A DNA stretch of 57,606 nucleotides from an uncultured Acidobacteriota bacterium (GCA_937870635.1 CALMZP010000085.1:1-57606); one strand, 5' to 3'. Counted from the stretch's first letter, positions 11,302 to 20,198 are shown. Notes: generated by a model not told the origin, from the sequence alone. Translations and numbers: made by a program.

Positions 11302-12398
11302 CAGCCCCGCTCCCGCGAGACGACCGCGCAGACGATCCCACCGCCGGCTGACAGAGAGTTGACGAGCGCATGGCGCAGATCGCGTTCACCGAGATCGACG
11401 AGAGCCGCAGCGAGCTGCAGCGCGCCTCCCGCCGCATACTCGCCGAAGAAGCTCTTTGTCGCCACGACCTGCGGCAGCGAGTCACCGAATAACGAGCCTA
11501 GTGCCTCGGCCTCGAGCCGATCGCCTCGTTCGTTCCCGTTGGCGGACGAGTAGATGGCGTCGATGTCTGCGCGGCGAATGCCGGCATCATCGATCGCTCC
11601 GGCCATCGCGGTAACCACCGCTTTCGAGTCATGGCCCCAGTCCGAGATCGACGCCGTCGTGTCGCGCGCGATTCCGAAACCCGACAGGTACCCGTAGATC
11701 TTCGATGGGTGCGCGCCTGACGCCCCTGCGACGAGGACCGCACTTCCTTCGCCAATGGCGATTCCCGAACCGCCGCCGCTGGCTCTCAGCGCACCCACAC
11801 GATCGAGGACGCTGAAGATCATCTCGTTCACTTCTTCGACGCCGCCGATGAGTGCAGCCGGCGCCATCCCCTTCACGATCTGCGAAGAGGCGTACATCGC
11901 GGCGGCCAGCGCCGAGGATTCGCGCTGGGTGATGGTCACGTTGAAGCCACGGAGGCCGAGCTCGATCGCGATGTGGCTGCCCGGTGCATTCGCTACCGAC
12001 TCCGCGAAGAGCTGTGGCGGCGCGAGCGCGGCCCCCTTCTCGACGTACTCCTGCATGTAGTCGACCGAGGTTTGCACCGGTCCAAAGGCCGTGCCGAGGG
12101 CGACGCCGGTGGCCGGGTCGAGGGCGTCGATGCCGGCATCGCGCAGCGCGAGCTTCGCCGCCGACAGCGCCAGGCGGGACAGCATGTTCATACGCCGCAT
12201 CTTCATCGGGGCGATGAAATCCTTGGGCGAGAAGTCGCGGACCAGGCCGGCCTCGTGCGCGTTCAGACCGTTCGTATCGAATCGGTCGACCGGCTGGATT
12301 GCCGTCTGACCGCTCCGAAGAAGAGCCCGGAATGCGTCGACGCCGATCGCGCCGGGCGCGACGATACCGATACCGGAAATCGGGATGCGGGAGCTCAA
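11301..12398 (-). CDS. Beta-ketoacyl-synthase homologue lacking all catalytic residues (chain-length-factor-like)
   Basis: This 365-residue thiolase-fold protein resembles KAS II along its length (ISGIGIVAPGAIG, the GIAIGEGSAVLV region, a C-terminal KSFFGEYAAGGALQLA). The active-site cysteine position reads TQRESS (Glu160), the first histidine site reads SANGN (Asn287) and the second reads FFGEYAAGG (Glu320). All three catalytic residues are therefore replaced. In type II polyketide and aryl-polyene systems such a subunit (CLF) heterodimerises with an active ketosynthase and sets chain length. The true ketosynthase lies directly upstream, 12 nt away. Start is TTG at 12398. Confidence 0.85.
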   Translation of the reverse strand: MSSRIPISGIGIVAPGAIGVDAFRALLRSGQTAIQPVDRFDTNGLNAHEAGLVRDFSPKDFIAPMKMRRMNMLSRLALSAAKLALRDAGIDALDPATGVALGTAFGPVQTSVDYMQEYVEKGAALAPPQLFAESVANAPGSHIAIELGLRGFNVTITQRESSALAAAMYASSQIVKGMAPAALIGGVEEVNEMIFSVLDRVGALRASGGGSGIAIGEGSAVLVAGASGAHPSKIYGYLSGFGIARDTTASISDWGHDSKAVVTAMAGAIDDAGIRRADIDAIYSSANGNERGDRLEAEALGSLFGDSLPQVVATKSFFGEYAAGGALQLAAALVDLGERDLRHALVNSLSAGGGIVCAVVSRERG

Positions 12399-12410
12399 GA
12401 GGGCGCGAGC

Positions 12411-13631
12411 TTACACACGTCTGAACAGGAGTGAAACATTGCTGCCGCCGAAACCGAAGGTATTCGACAGGACCGAAGCCATGGCCATGGGGCGGGGCGT
12501 GTGCGGAATGTAGTCGAGGGAACAATCTGAGGCAGCCTCGGAAAGGCGCAGCGTCGGTGGGGCCATCTGGTTCATCAGAGCCAGCACGCTGATGACAGCC
12601 TCGACCCCGCCGGCCGCACCGAGAGTGTGGCCAAAGTACGACTTGCTCGACGAGACCGGGACGCCGTTGCCGATGGCTGCCTGAATGGCGCGCGTCTCGG
12701 ATGAGTCGTTGAGAAGCGTTCCAGTGCCGTGAGCGTTGACGTAATCCACCGTCGGCAGCCCGCTCGCCCGCAGGGCGGTGTTGATTGCTGCCTCGGCGCC
12801 ACGCCCATCTTCCGCCGGGGCGGTCGGATGATGCGCGTCGCACGAAGCGCCATACGACGCCATCTCCGCGAGGATCGTTGCTCCGCGAGCCACGGCGTCG
12901 TCCCAGCGTTCCAGGACGATGTAAGCGGCCCCTTCACCGAGGGTGATGCCTTTGCGGTCGGCCCCGAAGGGGGTGCAGGGCTTCGGATCGACGGCCTGCA
13001 GCACGTTGAAGCCGCTGTACGTGAGCCGGCACAATGCGTCGCTGCCGCCGGCGAGCGCGACGTCCGCGTGGCCCGAGCGGAGATAGTCCGCGGCCATCCC
13101 GATCGCTGCACCCGCAGACGCGCATGCGGTCGCGTTCGAGACGACCCCGCCACCCAGGCCGAAGACGCTGGCTACCGCGTCGGAGGGACCCGAGGTCGGC
13201 TGCTGCAGCACCGTCGAAGACGGCGCGCGGCGGCGGCCGACGACGATGCGTTTGAAATAGAACTCTTCTCCCTCGAGCAGGCCGCCGGTCGAGGTTCCGG
13301 TCGAGACGATTGCGCGTTCGAGCGGCAGCGGGGCGGACGACGATGCGTTCGACTGCTCGATCGCTTCCTTCGCCGCGATCACGGCGAGAAGGTCGGTGCG
13401 CGACATGCGTCGCGCGCGGCGCTTGCCGACCGGCAGCATCGAGCCGAGGTCCGCATCGACCTCCGCGGCGATGTCAGTCGGAAAGGTCTCGCTTGGAAAT
13501 CGAGTCAGCTTGCCGATCCCCGCGCGCGACTCTCGGATGGAACGCCAGACTTCGCCCTGGTCGCGACCGATCGAGCAGATGATGCCAAGGCCGGTCACGG
13601 CGATGCGGATGGATTGATCAGCCTTGCGCAT
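12411..13631 (-). CDS. Beta-ketoacyl-ACP synthase (KAS II / FabF-like), catalytically complete
   Basis: This 406-residue condensing enzyme elongates acyl chains on ACP. The full Cys-His-His triad is present: Cys170 in TACASA, His301 in NAHGTGT and His335 in SYFGHTLGAAG. GFGGSN near the C-terminus matches the family. The ATG at 13631 is chosen (MRKADQSIRIAVTGLGI); it overlaps the dehydratase stop by 14 nt. A TTG at 13661 would add ten residues unlike the family. Together with the dead homologue downstream it likely forms a KS-CLF pair. Confidence 0.93.
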   Translation of the reverse strand: MRKADQSIRIAVTGLGIICSIGRDQGEVWRSIRESRAGIGKLTRFPSETFPTDIAAEVDADLGSMLPVGKRRARRMSRTDLLAVIAAKEAIEQSNASSSAPLPLERAIVSTGTSTGGLLEGEEFYFKRIVVGRRRAPSSTVLQQPTSGPSDAVASVFGLGGGVVSNATACASAGAAIGMAADYLRSGHADVALAGGSDALCRLTYSGFNVLQAVDPKPCTPFGADRKGITLGEGAAYIVLERWDDAVARGATILAEMASYGASCDAHHPTAPAEDGRGAEAAINTALRASGLPTVDYVNAHGTGTLLNDSSETRAIQAAIGNGVPVSSSKSYFGHTLGAAGGVEAVISVLALMNQMAPPTLRLSEAASDCSLDYIPHTPRPMAMASVLSNTFGFGGSNVSLLFRRV

Positions 13632-13992
13632 GAGCAGCCAGATAAAACCGGCCCCGGGCAACTTCTACTCCATCGATCGACGCAGTGCCGCTGAACCGGA
13701 AGATGCCGCCGAAATCAGCCTCGAGCAGAACGTGAATGTCGACGCGATCGCCGGCCACGATGGCACGGTCGACCTCACAGGCGTCGATTCCGCTCACGAA
13801 ACCGTGCCGCGCGGGGTCGAACACGAGCCCGCCGCCGAACTGCGCCATGGCCTCGACGAGCATCAGCTCCGCCGGGAGAGACTCGTTGGCGGTCCAGAGA
13901 AACGTCCCTTCGATCGACGTGTCGTCGCGACGCGTGACCGCAGACGCCGCGCGAAACGGAATCTGATGCGGCAGCGAGGCGAGCCAGCTCAT
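13618..13992 (-). CDS. Hotdog-fold 3-hydroxyacyl-ACP dehydratase (FabZ/ApeP-like)
   Basis: This 124-residue single hotdog domain has LPHQIPF, where His9 matches the catalytic His of FabZ (LPHRYPF), and LMLVEAMAQFGG, where Glu47 matches the FabZ acidic residue region. It is shorter than FabZ (about 145) and resembles the dehydratases of aryl-polyene-type clusters. It lies between the ACP gene and the ketosynthase, overlapping the latter, and probably dehydrates the 3-hydroxyacyl chain made by that ketosynthase. No ketoreductase gene is seen in the cluster. Confidence 0.82.
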   Translation of the reverse strand: MSWLASLPHQIPFRAASAVTRRDDTSIEGTFLWTANESLPAELMLVEAMAQFGGGLVFDPARHGFVSGIDACEVDRAIVAGDRVDIHVLLEADFGGIFRFSGTASIDGVEVARGRFYLAAHAQG

Positions 13993-14012
13993 GGGCGGAG
14001 GACCGGGAACGG

Positions 14013-14288
14013 CTAGGACGTGGCCTTCGCCTGCTCGAGCTTCTGCTCGACGAAGGCGGCGAGAGCGGAGATCGACTTGAACGAATCTCGCGCCGAGGAT
14101 TCGTTCTTCACCTTGATACCGAACTCGCTCTCCAGCATCACGACGATCTCGAGCGCGTCGATGGAATCGAGGCCGAGGCCGCCGGCGAACAACGGTTCGT
14201 CGTCGGCGATGTCATCGGCCGTCATGTCTTCGAACTTCAGACGTTCGATGAGTAATTCTTTGAGTTTGCGTTTCAGGTCGGTGGTCAT
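14013..14288 (-). CDS. Acyl carrier protein
   Basis: This 91-residue acidic four-helix ACP has the phosphopantetheine attachment motif GLDSID (Ser42). The ATG at 14288 gives MTTDLKRKLKELLIERL, the usual ACP helix I; an open frame continues upstream but looks non-coding. The sequence LGLDSIDALEIVVMLE is close to aryl-polyene and type II PKS carrier proteins. It sits between the interrupted FAD oxidoreductase and the dehydratase and probably carries the growing chain for the cluster. Confidence 0.93.
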   Translation of the reverse strand: MTTDLKRKLKELLIERLKFEDMTADDIADDEPLFAGGLGLDSIDALEIVVMLESEFGIKVKNESSARDSFKSISALAAFVEQKLEQAKATS

Positions 14289-14307
14289 AGGTGAGTTGGG
14301 GTCATTT

Positions 14308-15564
14308 TCACACAGAAGCGGCGGGCGGTAACGCATCCCAGGCGATCGGACGTGCGATGACGGGGTGAACCTTCTGGATTCGCACGAGCAGAAAGAACAA
14401 AGCCAGACGCAACCGATTCCGCCCCGTGGCAAACACGTCGCCGGCGAGCACGCTGATGATCACCGGCAGGAGGCCGAAACGGTTGCTGGGCTGGAGAAAG
14501 ACCTCCAGGAATTCGCGGCGATAGAAGTTCTCGATGAACCGGAAGTATTTGCCGAGAGCGCTGGTCATGTCGCGTTCATATCTCCGCAGAGCCCGGATAC
14601 GTCCGTGGCGGAGTCTGTCCTCGACGGCGTCGGCAGCCATGTCGGCCGATTTCATCGCCATGAAAACACCCGTCGAGAAGATCGGATCGAGGAAACCGGC
14701 GGCATCGCCCACCAGCGCGAAGTTGGGGCCGGCGATGTTGCGCATGCGGTAAGAGAAGTCCTTGCGCGCGTAAACCTGGGTGACGCGCTCGGACTCGGAC
14801 ATCCGGTTTCGCATCCATGGCGTGGCGGCAATCGTCTGCTGGAGCATCTGCGCCGGCTACAGCCCGGATGCGACGAAATGATCGCGGTCGACCACAAGGC
14901 CGACGCTCATCACGTCTTCACCTACAGGGATGAGCCAGAACCACGCGTTGCGCAGCACCACGATCACCGTGTTGCCAGCTTCACGGCCCTTCGCGCGCCG
15001 GACGCCTGTGTAGTGCGCGAAGATCGCGATCTTCTTCAGCGTCGCGACGTCCGATTTGTCGCCGATCCGGCTACCGACGATGGCCCCGTGGCCGCTGGCG
15101 TCGATGACGAAGCGCGCTTCGTGTCGCTCGCCGTTCGCCGTCTGGACGGCCGCGCGGTCCTGCTGATCGATCGAAACGGCCGTGACCGAAGTCTCCTCGC
15201 GCACGTCGACGCCGGTGGCCTTCGCGTTGCGCAGCAGGAGGTCGTCGAACTGGGCCCGCTTTACCTGAAAAGAGCGGTGGTACTCGGGTGGCAGCGTTCG
15301 CTCGAAGCAGAAATCGTAGCCGACGCGCCCGTCTCCGGTGACGAACGTAGCGCCGTATTTGGGCTGAAATTCGCCTTGCCGGAGCTGCTCGCTCACGCCG
15401 AGGCGGTCAAAAAGGTCGTTGTTGTAGGGGAGAAGCGATTCGCCGATCTGAAACCGCGGGAAACGCTCCCGCTCGAGGAGCAGGACTGAGAAGCCTTTGC
15501 GCGTGAGAAGCGTCGCCGCGGTCGAGCCGGCCGGCCCTCCGCCAATCACTATGACGTCGTGCAT
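14308..15564 (-). pseudogene. FAD-dependent oxidoreductase (halogenase / geranylgeranyl-reductase superfamily) interrupted by one in-frame TAG
   Basis: The frame from ATG 15564 encodes a Rossmann GGGPAG(S)TAA FAD-binding start, RFQIGESLLP, a substrate-binding sheet domain and, after the break, GDAAGFLDPIFSTG, the second FAD motif of this superfamily. A single TAG at 14857-14859 splits it; downstream codons stay in the same frame and resume as PAQMLQQTIAATPWM. Homologues usually have a polar residue here, so one base change (for example TCG to TAG) would explain it. Either the gene is a recent nonsense mutant, the base is an assembly error, or the amber codon is read through. Total length without the stop would be about 418 residues, normal for the family. 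Confidence 0.8.
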
Positions 15565-15615
15565 GGATCGATTTCGCGAATGCTACCAGATCAATTTCGG
15601 ATTATCGGCCGTTAC

Positions 15616-15643
15616 TTGACGTTTGTGGAAACGTCGTTATTCT
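15616..15643 (+). promoter_or_regulatory. Candidate promoter with operator-like palindrome upstream of the AMP-ligase
   Basis: TTGACG (15616-15621) and TATTCT (15638-15643) are spaced by 16 nt. A perfect inverted repeat, GACGTTT-GTGG-AAACGTC (15618-15635), lies over the -35 box and spacer, where a dimeric repressor could bind. It sits in the 100-nt gap between the divergent FAD oxidoreductase and ligase genes. Confidence 0.45.
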
Positions 15644-15665
15644 CGGTGGAAGTCCTTTAAACCTC

Positions 15666-17012
15666 ATGTTTCAGCGATTCCAGTCTCTCGTCCTCGAGGC
15701 CCCTGACCGCGCCGCGCTGATCGACGGCCGCACGGGCGCGATCGTGTCGCGCCGCGACCTTCTGGACCGCGGGCAGGCCATGGCATCAGCCCTTCGACAG
15801 GCGGGACTCACGAAGGGCGATCTCGTCGCAGTCCAGTTGCCTAACTCGGTCGAATTCGTTGCGACATGGCTGGCCGTCCTCCAGGAGGGCTTCGTTTTCG
15901 TGCCGATCGACCGCGACGCGCCGGAGATCGAAGTTGGGCAGATCCTCAGCCATTTCGGGGTCAAAGGACTGGTCTATCGCGGCGGACAGTCGATGCGGAG
16001 CGTCGATTCGCGCCCGCCCCTGCCATCCGAAGCGCGGCTGATCAAACTGACCTCGGGTTCGACCGGCCTTCCGAAAGGCATCGTCACGAGCGAAGCGAAT
16101 CTCGTTGCGGACTGCGAGAACATCGTCTCCTCGATGGGCATAACCGCCGACGACCTCAACTTCGGCGCGATTCCGTTCTCACATTCGTACGGCTTCTCGA
16201 ATCTGATCTCGCCGCTGATCCTGCAGGGGACGGCGATCGTCATATCGAACGACTACCTGCCGCAGTCGATCATCGACCTCTGCAACCGCTTCGCATGCAC
16301 CGTCGTTCCGGGTATTCCGATGATGTTCGATCATCTCTCGAATGTCGCACGCGGTGACGGCGAGTTCACGACTGTCCGCACGTTCATCTCCGCCGGTGCG
16401 CCGCTGCCGCCTTCGACTTCGAGGCGGTTCCGCGAGCGGTTCGACATCGACGTGCACACGTTCTATGGCTGCAGCGAATGCGGCGGCATCACCTACGACC
16501 GTGCCGGCGCGGCAGTGGAACGGGGAACGGTCGGTGCGGCGATGGATGGCGTCACCATCACGACCGCACAGACCCGCGCGACCGTGAGGAGCGCGTCCGT
16601 CGCCCTCGGATACTTCGTCGACAAGTCCCGCTTCGAACCGTTCCAGCCCGGCACTTTCACCACGGATGATCTGATCGAGGCTCGCGATGACGGTGAGATC
16701 GCGATCACCGGCCGTGGCAGCGATCTCATCAACACGGCGGGGAAAAAAGTGAACCCGCGCGAGGTCGAGCAGATCATCCTGCAGATGGACGGCGTTCGAC
16801 AGGTCAAGGTCTACGGAGAGCCGGCAGGCGCACGCGGCGAAGTGGTCGCCGCCGCGGTCGTCGCGAACCCCGATGTCACGCGCGAACAGGTTCGCGAGTT
16901 CTGCCGGACGCGTCTCTCGCTTCACAAGGTGCCGCGGATTGTGAAGCTGATCGAGGCGATCCCGGTCGACGAGCGCGGCAAGGTGAAGCGCGCGGCGCTG
17001 GCGGCGCTGTGA
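15666..17012 (+). CDS. AMP-dependent acyl-CoA/acyl-ACP ligase (ANL superfamily)
   Basis: This 448-residue adenylating enzyme activates a carboxylic acid with ATP and transfers it to CoA or the carrier protein. Motifs are TSGSTGLPKG (P-loop, about 129-138), YGCSECGGI (A5) and GRGSDLINTAGKKVNP (A8), with the catalytic A10 lysine in RGKVKR near the end. It is somewhat shorter than typical (about 500-550). It is divergent from the ACP/ketosynthase genes, and in aryl-polyene-type clusters such a ligase loads the starter acid. Substrate cannot be told from sequence. Confidence 0.88.
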   Translation: MFQRFQSLVLEAPDRAALIDGRTGAIVSRRDLLDRGQAMASALRQAGLTKGDLVAVQLPNSVEFVATWLAVLQEGFVFVPIDRDAPEIEVGQILSHFGVKGLVYRGGQSMRSVDSRPPLPSEARLIKLTSGSTGLPKGIVTSEANLVADCENIVSSMGITADDLNFGAIPFSHSYGFSNLISPLILQGTAIVISNDYLPQSIIDLCNRFACTVVPGIPMMFDHLSNVARGDGEFTTVRTFISAGAPLPPSTSRRFRERFDIDVHTFYGCSECGGITYDRAGAAVERGTVGAAMDGVTITTAQTRATVRSASVALGYFVDKSRFEPFQPGTFTTDDLIEARDDGEIAITGRGSDLINTAGKKVNPREVEQIILQMDGVRQVKVYGEPAGARGEVVAAAVVANPDVTREQVREFCRTRLSLHKVPRIVKLIEAIPVDERGKVKRAALAAL

Positions 17013-17017
17013 ACGAC

Positions 17018-17120
17018 AAGTGCATCCTGAGCGAAGTGAAGGATCCCCGGTGCACCTGCGCGAAACGAATTTCATGCGCAGCAGGTGCACCGGAGATGCT
17101 TCGCTTCGCTCAGCATGAAC
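17018..17120. repeat. CATCCTGAGCGAAG-type long palindrome
   Basis: About 45 nt starting GTGCATCCTGAGCGAAG is mirrored by a right arm ending CTTCGCTTCGCTCAGCATG, with GGTGCACCTGCGCG and its complement flanking an 11-nt centre. It separates the convergent ligase and saccharopine-dehydrogenase-like genes and may act as a bidirectional transcript end. It shares CATCCTGAG with the inner palindromes near 10464 and 43484. Confidence 0.8.
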
Positions 17121-17123
17121 TGA

Positions 17124-18077
17124 CTACGTTCCCCAGGGCGGCACCACCGCGATCCCTTCCCGGAACATCGCTTCGAAGAGCGCTTCCCTCTCGACGTGCT
17201 GCGTCGGCGGCACGATGCCGCGGTGCGGGAACTTTCCCGCCGCAATCGACTGCGCGGCCATCACCGCGGGGATGACCGCTGCGAGATGCGCGTGCTCGCC
17301 GGTGAAGAGCTGGTGCTTGTATCCGCCGGTGGTGGCGATCTCGTACGCGAGGATCCCCGAGGCCGGCCCGAAGCGCCTGGCGATCGCGGCAAGCTTCGAT
17401 TGATTCTGAGCGAGCAACTTCCGCAGCCCCGGCCGGCGCAGCAGGAAATTCGCACCCGGTATGCCGGCATCGACGACGAGCTCCGTTTCGCGAAGCGATG
17501 GAAACACCCGCGGAAGCGTGACGCTGTCGACGCTCCTTACGACGACACCATTTCGCTTTCCCAGGGGCTCCTCGAACCGGATGGTTCGCGTGACTCCCGT
17601 CAGCGATCCCAGAAACGAGCCGATCGATCCTTCGTTCGCGGTGAGACGGCTCGCCGGCCGCAGATAGGCGGTGAGCCTTCGCGGCTGGGCGACGCTGCTC
17701 ATTCCGAGGACGGCGGCGCTGACGCTGGAGAGTGAGCTGCAGGCGGTGAGGTAACGGATTCCAGCGGCGGCGATCGGCGCTTCCCGCTCGTACACCATCG
17801 TCGTGTACCAGGCGCTGTCGGACAGATCGATTACGTCGAAACCGACTTTCGCCGCGGCGTCGACCAGCGCCGGGGTCCGCTTCTGATACGGTCCGGCAGC
17901 GTCAATGACGAGGTCGCGCTGCCGGATGTGCGCGCGCAGATCCTCCGCATTGTCGGCATCGATGCGGAATTCGCTGTGGCGCGAAGCGACGTGTGGCGTC
18001 AGTCCGGCCGCACGAAGTTTCTCGACGATCAGACCGCCGAAGAATCCCGTGCCGCCGAGAACGATGATGCGTTTCAT
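17124..18077 (-). CDS. Saccharopine-dehydrogenase-like NAD(P)-binding protein
   Basis: The 317-residue product opens with a Rossmann signature, VLGGTGFFGG (6-15), followed by a short-chain NAD(P)-binding domain (DLVIDAAGPYQ) and a C-terminal region of the saccharopine dehydrogenase-like type (trans-acting enoyl reductases also belong here). The ATG at 18077 is chosen because it makes an ATGA overlap with the upstream membrane-protein gene; the frame stays open further but that part is a shadow of the neighbour. Position in the lipid-type cluster suggests a reductive step on the acyl product; substrate is unknown. Confidence 0.75.
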   Translation of the reverse strand: MKRIIVLGGTGFFGGLIVEKLRAAGLTPHVASRHSEFRIDADNAEDLRAHIRQRDLVIDAAGPYQKRTPALVDAAAKVGFDVIDLSDSAWYTTMVYEREAPIAAAGIRYLTACSSLSSVSAAVLGMSSVAQPRRLTAYLRPASRLTANEGSIGSFLGSLTGVTRTIRFEEPLGKRNGVVVRSVDSVTLPRVFPSLRETELVVDAGIPGANFLLRRPGLRKLLAQNQSKLAAIARRFGPASGILAYEIATTGGYKHQLFTGEHAHLAAVIPAVMAAQSIAAGKFPHRGIVPPTQHVEREALFEAMFREGIAVVPPWGT

Positions 18078-18664
18078 CGAAGCCGCATTCCAGTCACCAC
18101 CACCCAGGGGATGAAGAGAGCCATCAGCGCAGCGCTCGAGGCAATGACCGCCGCGGGCAGATCGGCGATGGTCGCCAGCGTCAGCGCCGCCCCGCTTGCC
18201 CAGACGAGCCACGCCCATCCTCGCAGGAAAGAAGGCATTCCCGGTGTGACGAGCGTCAAGAGAATCCCCGCGAGCGTGTACAGCCCGTTCCCCGCTCCCC
18301 CGGTGAGAAGAGATGCGGTTCGATACAGGGAGCCGCCGGGGGCGGGCATCCATCCGATGAAGATCGATTCCCCCGCAAAATCGCAGATCAGCCCCGCGGC
18401 CGCGACGACCAGCGCGACGACTGCTGCCCGCCGCGGGACGCGAGCGGCCCACCACGCATAGAACGCCAGCAGCGACATCGCCGCGGCCATCCAGATCAGC
18501 CATCCAGTCCGCCACTGCGCGGGATGCGCGGCGAGCCATGCTGCGCGCTCACCGACATCTCCGCCAGCCTCGCTTCCGCCGCGCAGGAAAACGACCGTGC
18601 CGATGGCGCCAAAGGCGTGAAGCACAGCGCACCACCAGGGCGCGGCGCTCAACCTACGGTGCAT
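18074..18664 (-). CDS. Polytopic membrane protein of unknown function
   Basis: This 196-residue protein has about six hydrophobic segments (for example LIWMAAAMSLLAFYAWWAA and AAVVALVVAAAGLICDF). No family is recognised. The ATG at 18664 overlaps the stop of the upstream STN-like gene by 11 nt, and its own stop overlaps the next start (ATGA), so it is embedded in the cluster operon. The conserved-looking FAGESIFIGWMPAPGG segment between helices may be functional. A scaffold or transporter role would be guesswork. Confidence 0.7.
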   Translation of the reverse strand: MHRRLSAAPWWCAVLHAFGAIGTVVFLRGGSEAGGDVGERAAWLAAHPAQWRTGWLIWMAAAMSLLAFYAWWAARVPRRAAVVALVVAAAGLICDFAGESIFIGWMPAPGGSLYRTASLLTGGAGNGLYTLAGILLTLVTPGMPSFLRGWAWLVWASGAALTLATIADLPAAVIASSAALMALFIPWVVVTGMRLR

Positions 18665-20165
18665 TGGCGGTCTCGAAACCCTTTTCTCCGACCGAACGCA
18701 CCCGCGCGTCGAACAGTTGCTGACCGGGAACGATAGCGGCAACCCATCGGAACGGGACGAAGACATACGCCTTCCAGCTCCCTCCGGCTTTTCCCACGCC
18801 GGCGAGCTTCAGATCGGATGCCGAGGATCGCTCCAGCATCATGCGCACGGAGGTGAACGGCGTGGCGCGCTTTTCCGGGACCTCCGCGCACACATTCAGG
18901 CCGGGCCGTTCTTCGCCGATGTTGATTCGCGTGCCTTCGATCGAATACCGGAGACCAGCCGAGTACACCAGCTGAGTGAGGACGCGATCCCATGGCAGCT
19001 CCGCCGCGTAGAGCGTGGTGCGGTCGCGCAGTCCGGCCGGAGCTGCGATCTCCAGCCCGCTGATTTGGGAGAAGACACAGAGCACGTCACGAATGCGGGC
19101 GTCCTGAAACTGAAAGGAGATCGCCTCTCCCGTGTAATCGTCCGGCGGTGCGGGGCCCCGCCTTCCATCGACGAGTGAGACGCGCCGCAGCGGGCCCGCG
19201 CCGACAGCGAGACCCACGCCTCTCATGGCCCGCAAGGTCTCGTCGACGGTGGCGTTTTCCACGTCGACGGTCAGCTGACCCTTCACATTGGTATCGACGA
19301 CGAAATTTTCGCCGGTGAGATCGTGAAGGACGAAAAACAACCCGCCGACATCGACGTCGCGAAGCCGGATGATCAGCGGCCCTTTCCCGCGCACCGTGAC
19401 GGCGCCCAGGTGTTTCCCTGGCGGGACGGCACAGAGAGCGGCGAGCCCCGGTTTGATCTCCCGGGCCGGCCACGCGAACGCGCGACACGGTCCGTCGCCC
19501 GCCGCGACCGCGATTCCCTTGAACTCGTCGACGAGCTCGGCTCGCGCGCGGGCACCGAGCACGACGCCCTCCATCGACAATCGGTCAGTGATCTCGGCGT
19601 TCACCACGTACACGCCTTCGTCGCCGGGAATGTCTGCGAGTGCCTGCGTGGCAGCGATGAGCCTTTGCGGTTTTGCGCGCGCCATCGCCAGGGAGAGATT
19701 TGTCCTTTGCCTCACGAGTCCGGGCAGCGGATCGACTGGATCGTACGTCGGCAGGGCCAGGCGAGCCGTGAAGCGGAAGGCGTCACCAGCACGTTCAAGG
19801 TGCATGCGTTCGAGATCGCCGGCACGCCAGTCCCGCTTCCCGAGAAACTCGATGAAGAGCGCGATGTCCTCCAGGGCGGCGCGGCCCGACACGTCCATGC
19901 GGTGAACGGTGATCGGCGACGGAAAGCCGTCCTCGTGCCGAACTCGCTCGGCCTTCGGATCGGCCTTCAGTTCGACCGCGATCCCGGCGGCCTTCGCCGT
20001 GCCGAGAATGAAGCGCTTCTCCTCCTGTTCATCGAACCCGGCCGGGAACAGCCGCCTCAAGATCTCGATCTTCATCTCGAGCGCGCGCAGCTCCGCTCTC
20101 TCGTCCGCGTGCGAGACCGGCGCGAGCGCCAGGAAAAGGGCGGCCGCTAGTGCGAGCAGTTTCAG
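18654..20165 (-). CDS. Exported protein with two STN/secretin-N0-like domains; no canonical start codon
   Basis: Known pieces: an N-terminal signal peptide-like stretch (LKLLALAAALFLALAPVSHA), a region resembling pilus alignment-type proteins (about 45-140), then two STN/N0-like modules (LIIRLRDVDVGGLFFVLHDL with VKGQLTVDVENATVDETL, and ISFQFQDARIRDVLCVFSQI with LPWDRVLTQLV). No secretin beta-barrel or TonB plug follows. The first ATG (20075) lies 30 codons inside, after the signal peptide. Upstream there is only CTG (20165) or ATC, so I place the start at CTG tentatively. The frame is open back to the TGA of the preceding gene, which is in the same frame. TATAAT lies just upstream. Confidence 0.6.
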   Translation of the reverse strand: MKLLALAAALFLALAPVSHADERAELRALEMKIEILRRLFPAGFDEQEEKRFILGTAKAAGIAVELKADPKAERVRHEDGFPSPITVHRMDVSGRAALEDIALFIEFLGKRDWRAGDLERMHLERAGDAFRFTARLALPTYDPVDPLPGLVRQRTNLSLAMARAKPQRLIAATQALADIPGDEGVYVVNAEITDRLSMEGVVLGARARAELVDEFKGIAVAAGDGPCRAFAWPAREIKPGLAALCAVPPGKHLGAVTVRGKGPLIIRLRDVDVGGLFFVLHDLTGENFVVDTNVKGQLTVDVENATVDETLRAMRGVGLAVGAGPLRRVSLVDGRRGPAPPDDYTGEAISFQFQDARIRDVLCVFSQISGLEIAAPAGLRDRTTLYAAELPWDRVLTQLVYSAGLRYSIEGTRINIGEERPGLNVCAEVPEKRATPFTSVRMMLERSSASDLKLAGVGKAGGSWKAYVFVPFRWVAAIVPGQQLFDARVRSVGEKGFETANAP

Positions 20166-20181
20166 GATGGGGGAAATTATA

Positions 20182-20197
20182 GGACCTTGGACCTTGG
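20182..20197. repeat. Short GGACCTT heptamer run
   Basis: Two 7-nt units GGACCTT plus GG (20182-20197) match the GGTCCAA/TTGGACC heptamers at 10411 and 10586. No facing arm is seen. It lies in the 33-nt gap between the two minus-strand genes. Confidence 0.5.
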
Positions 20198-20198
20198 T

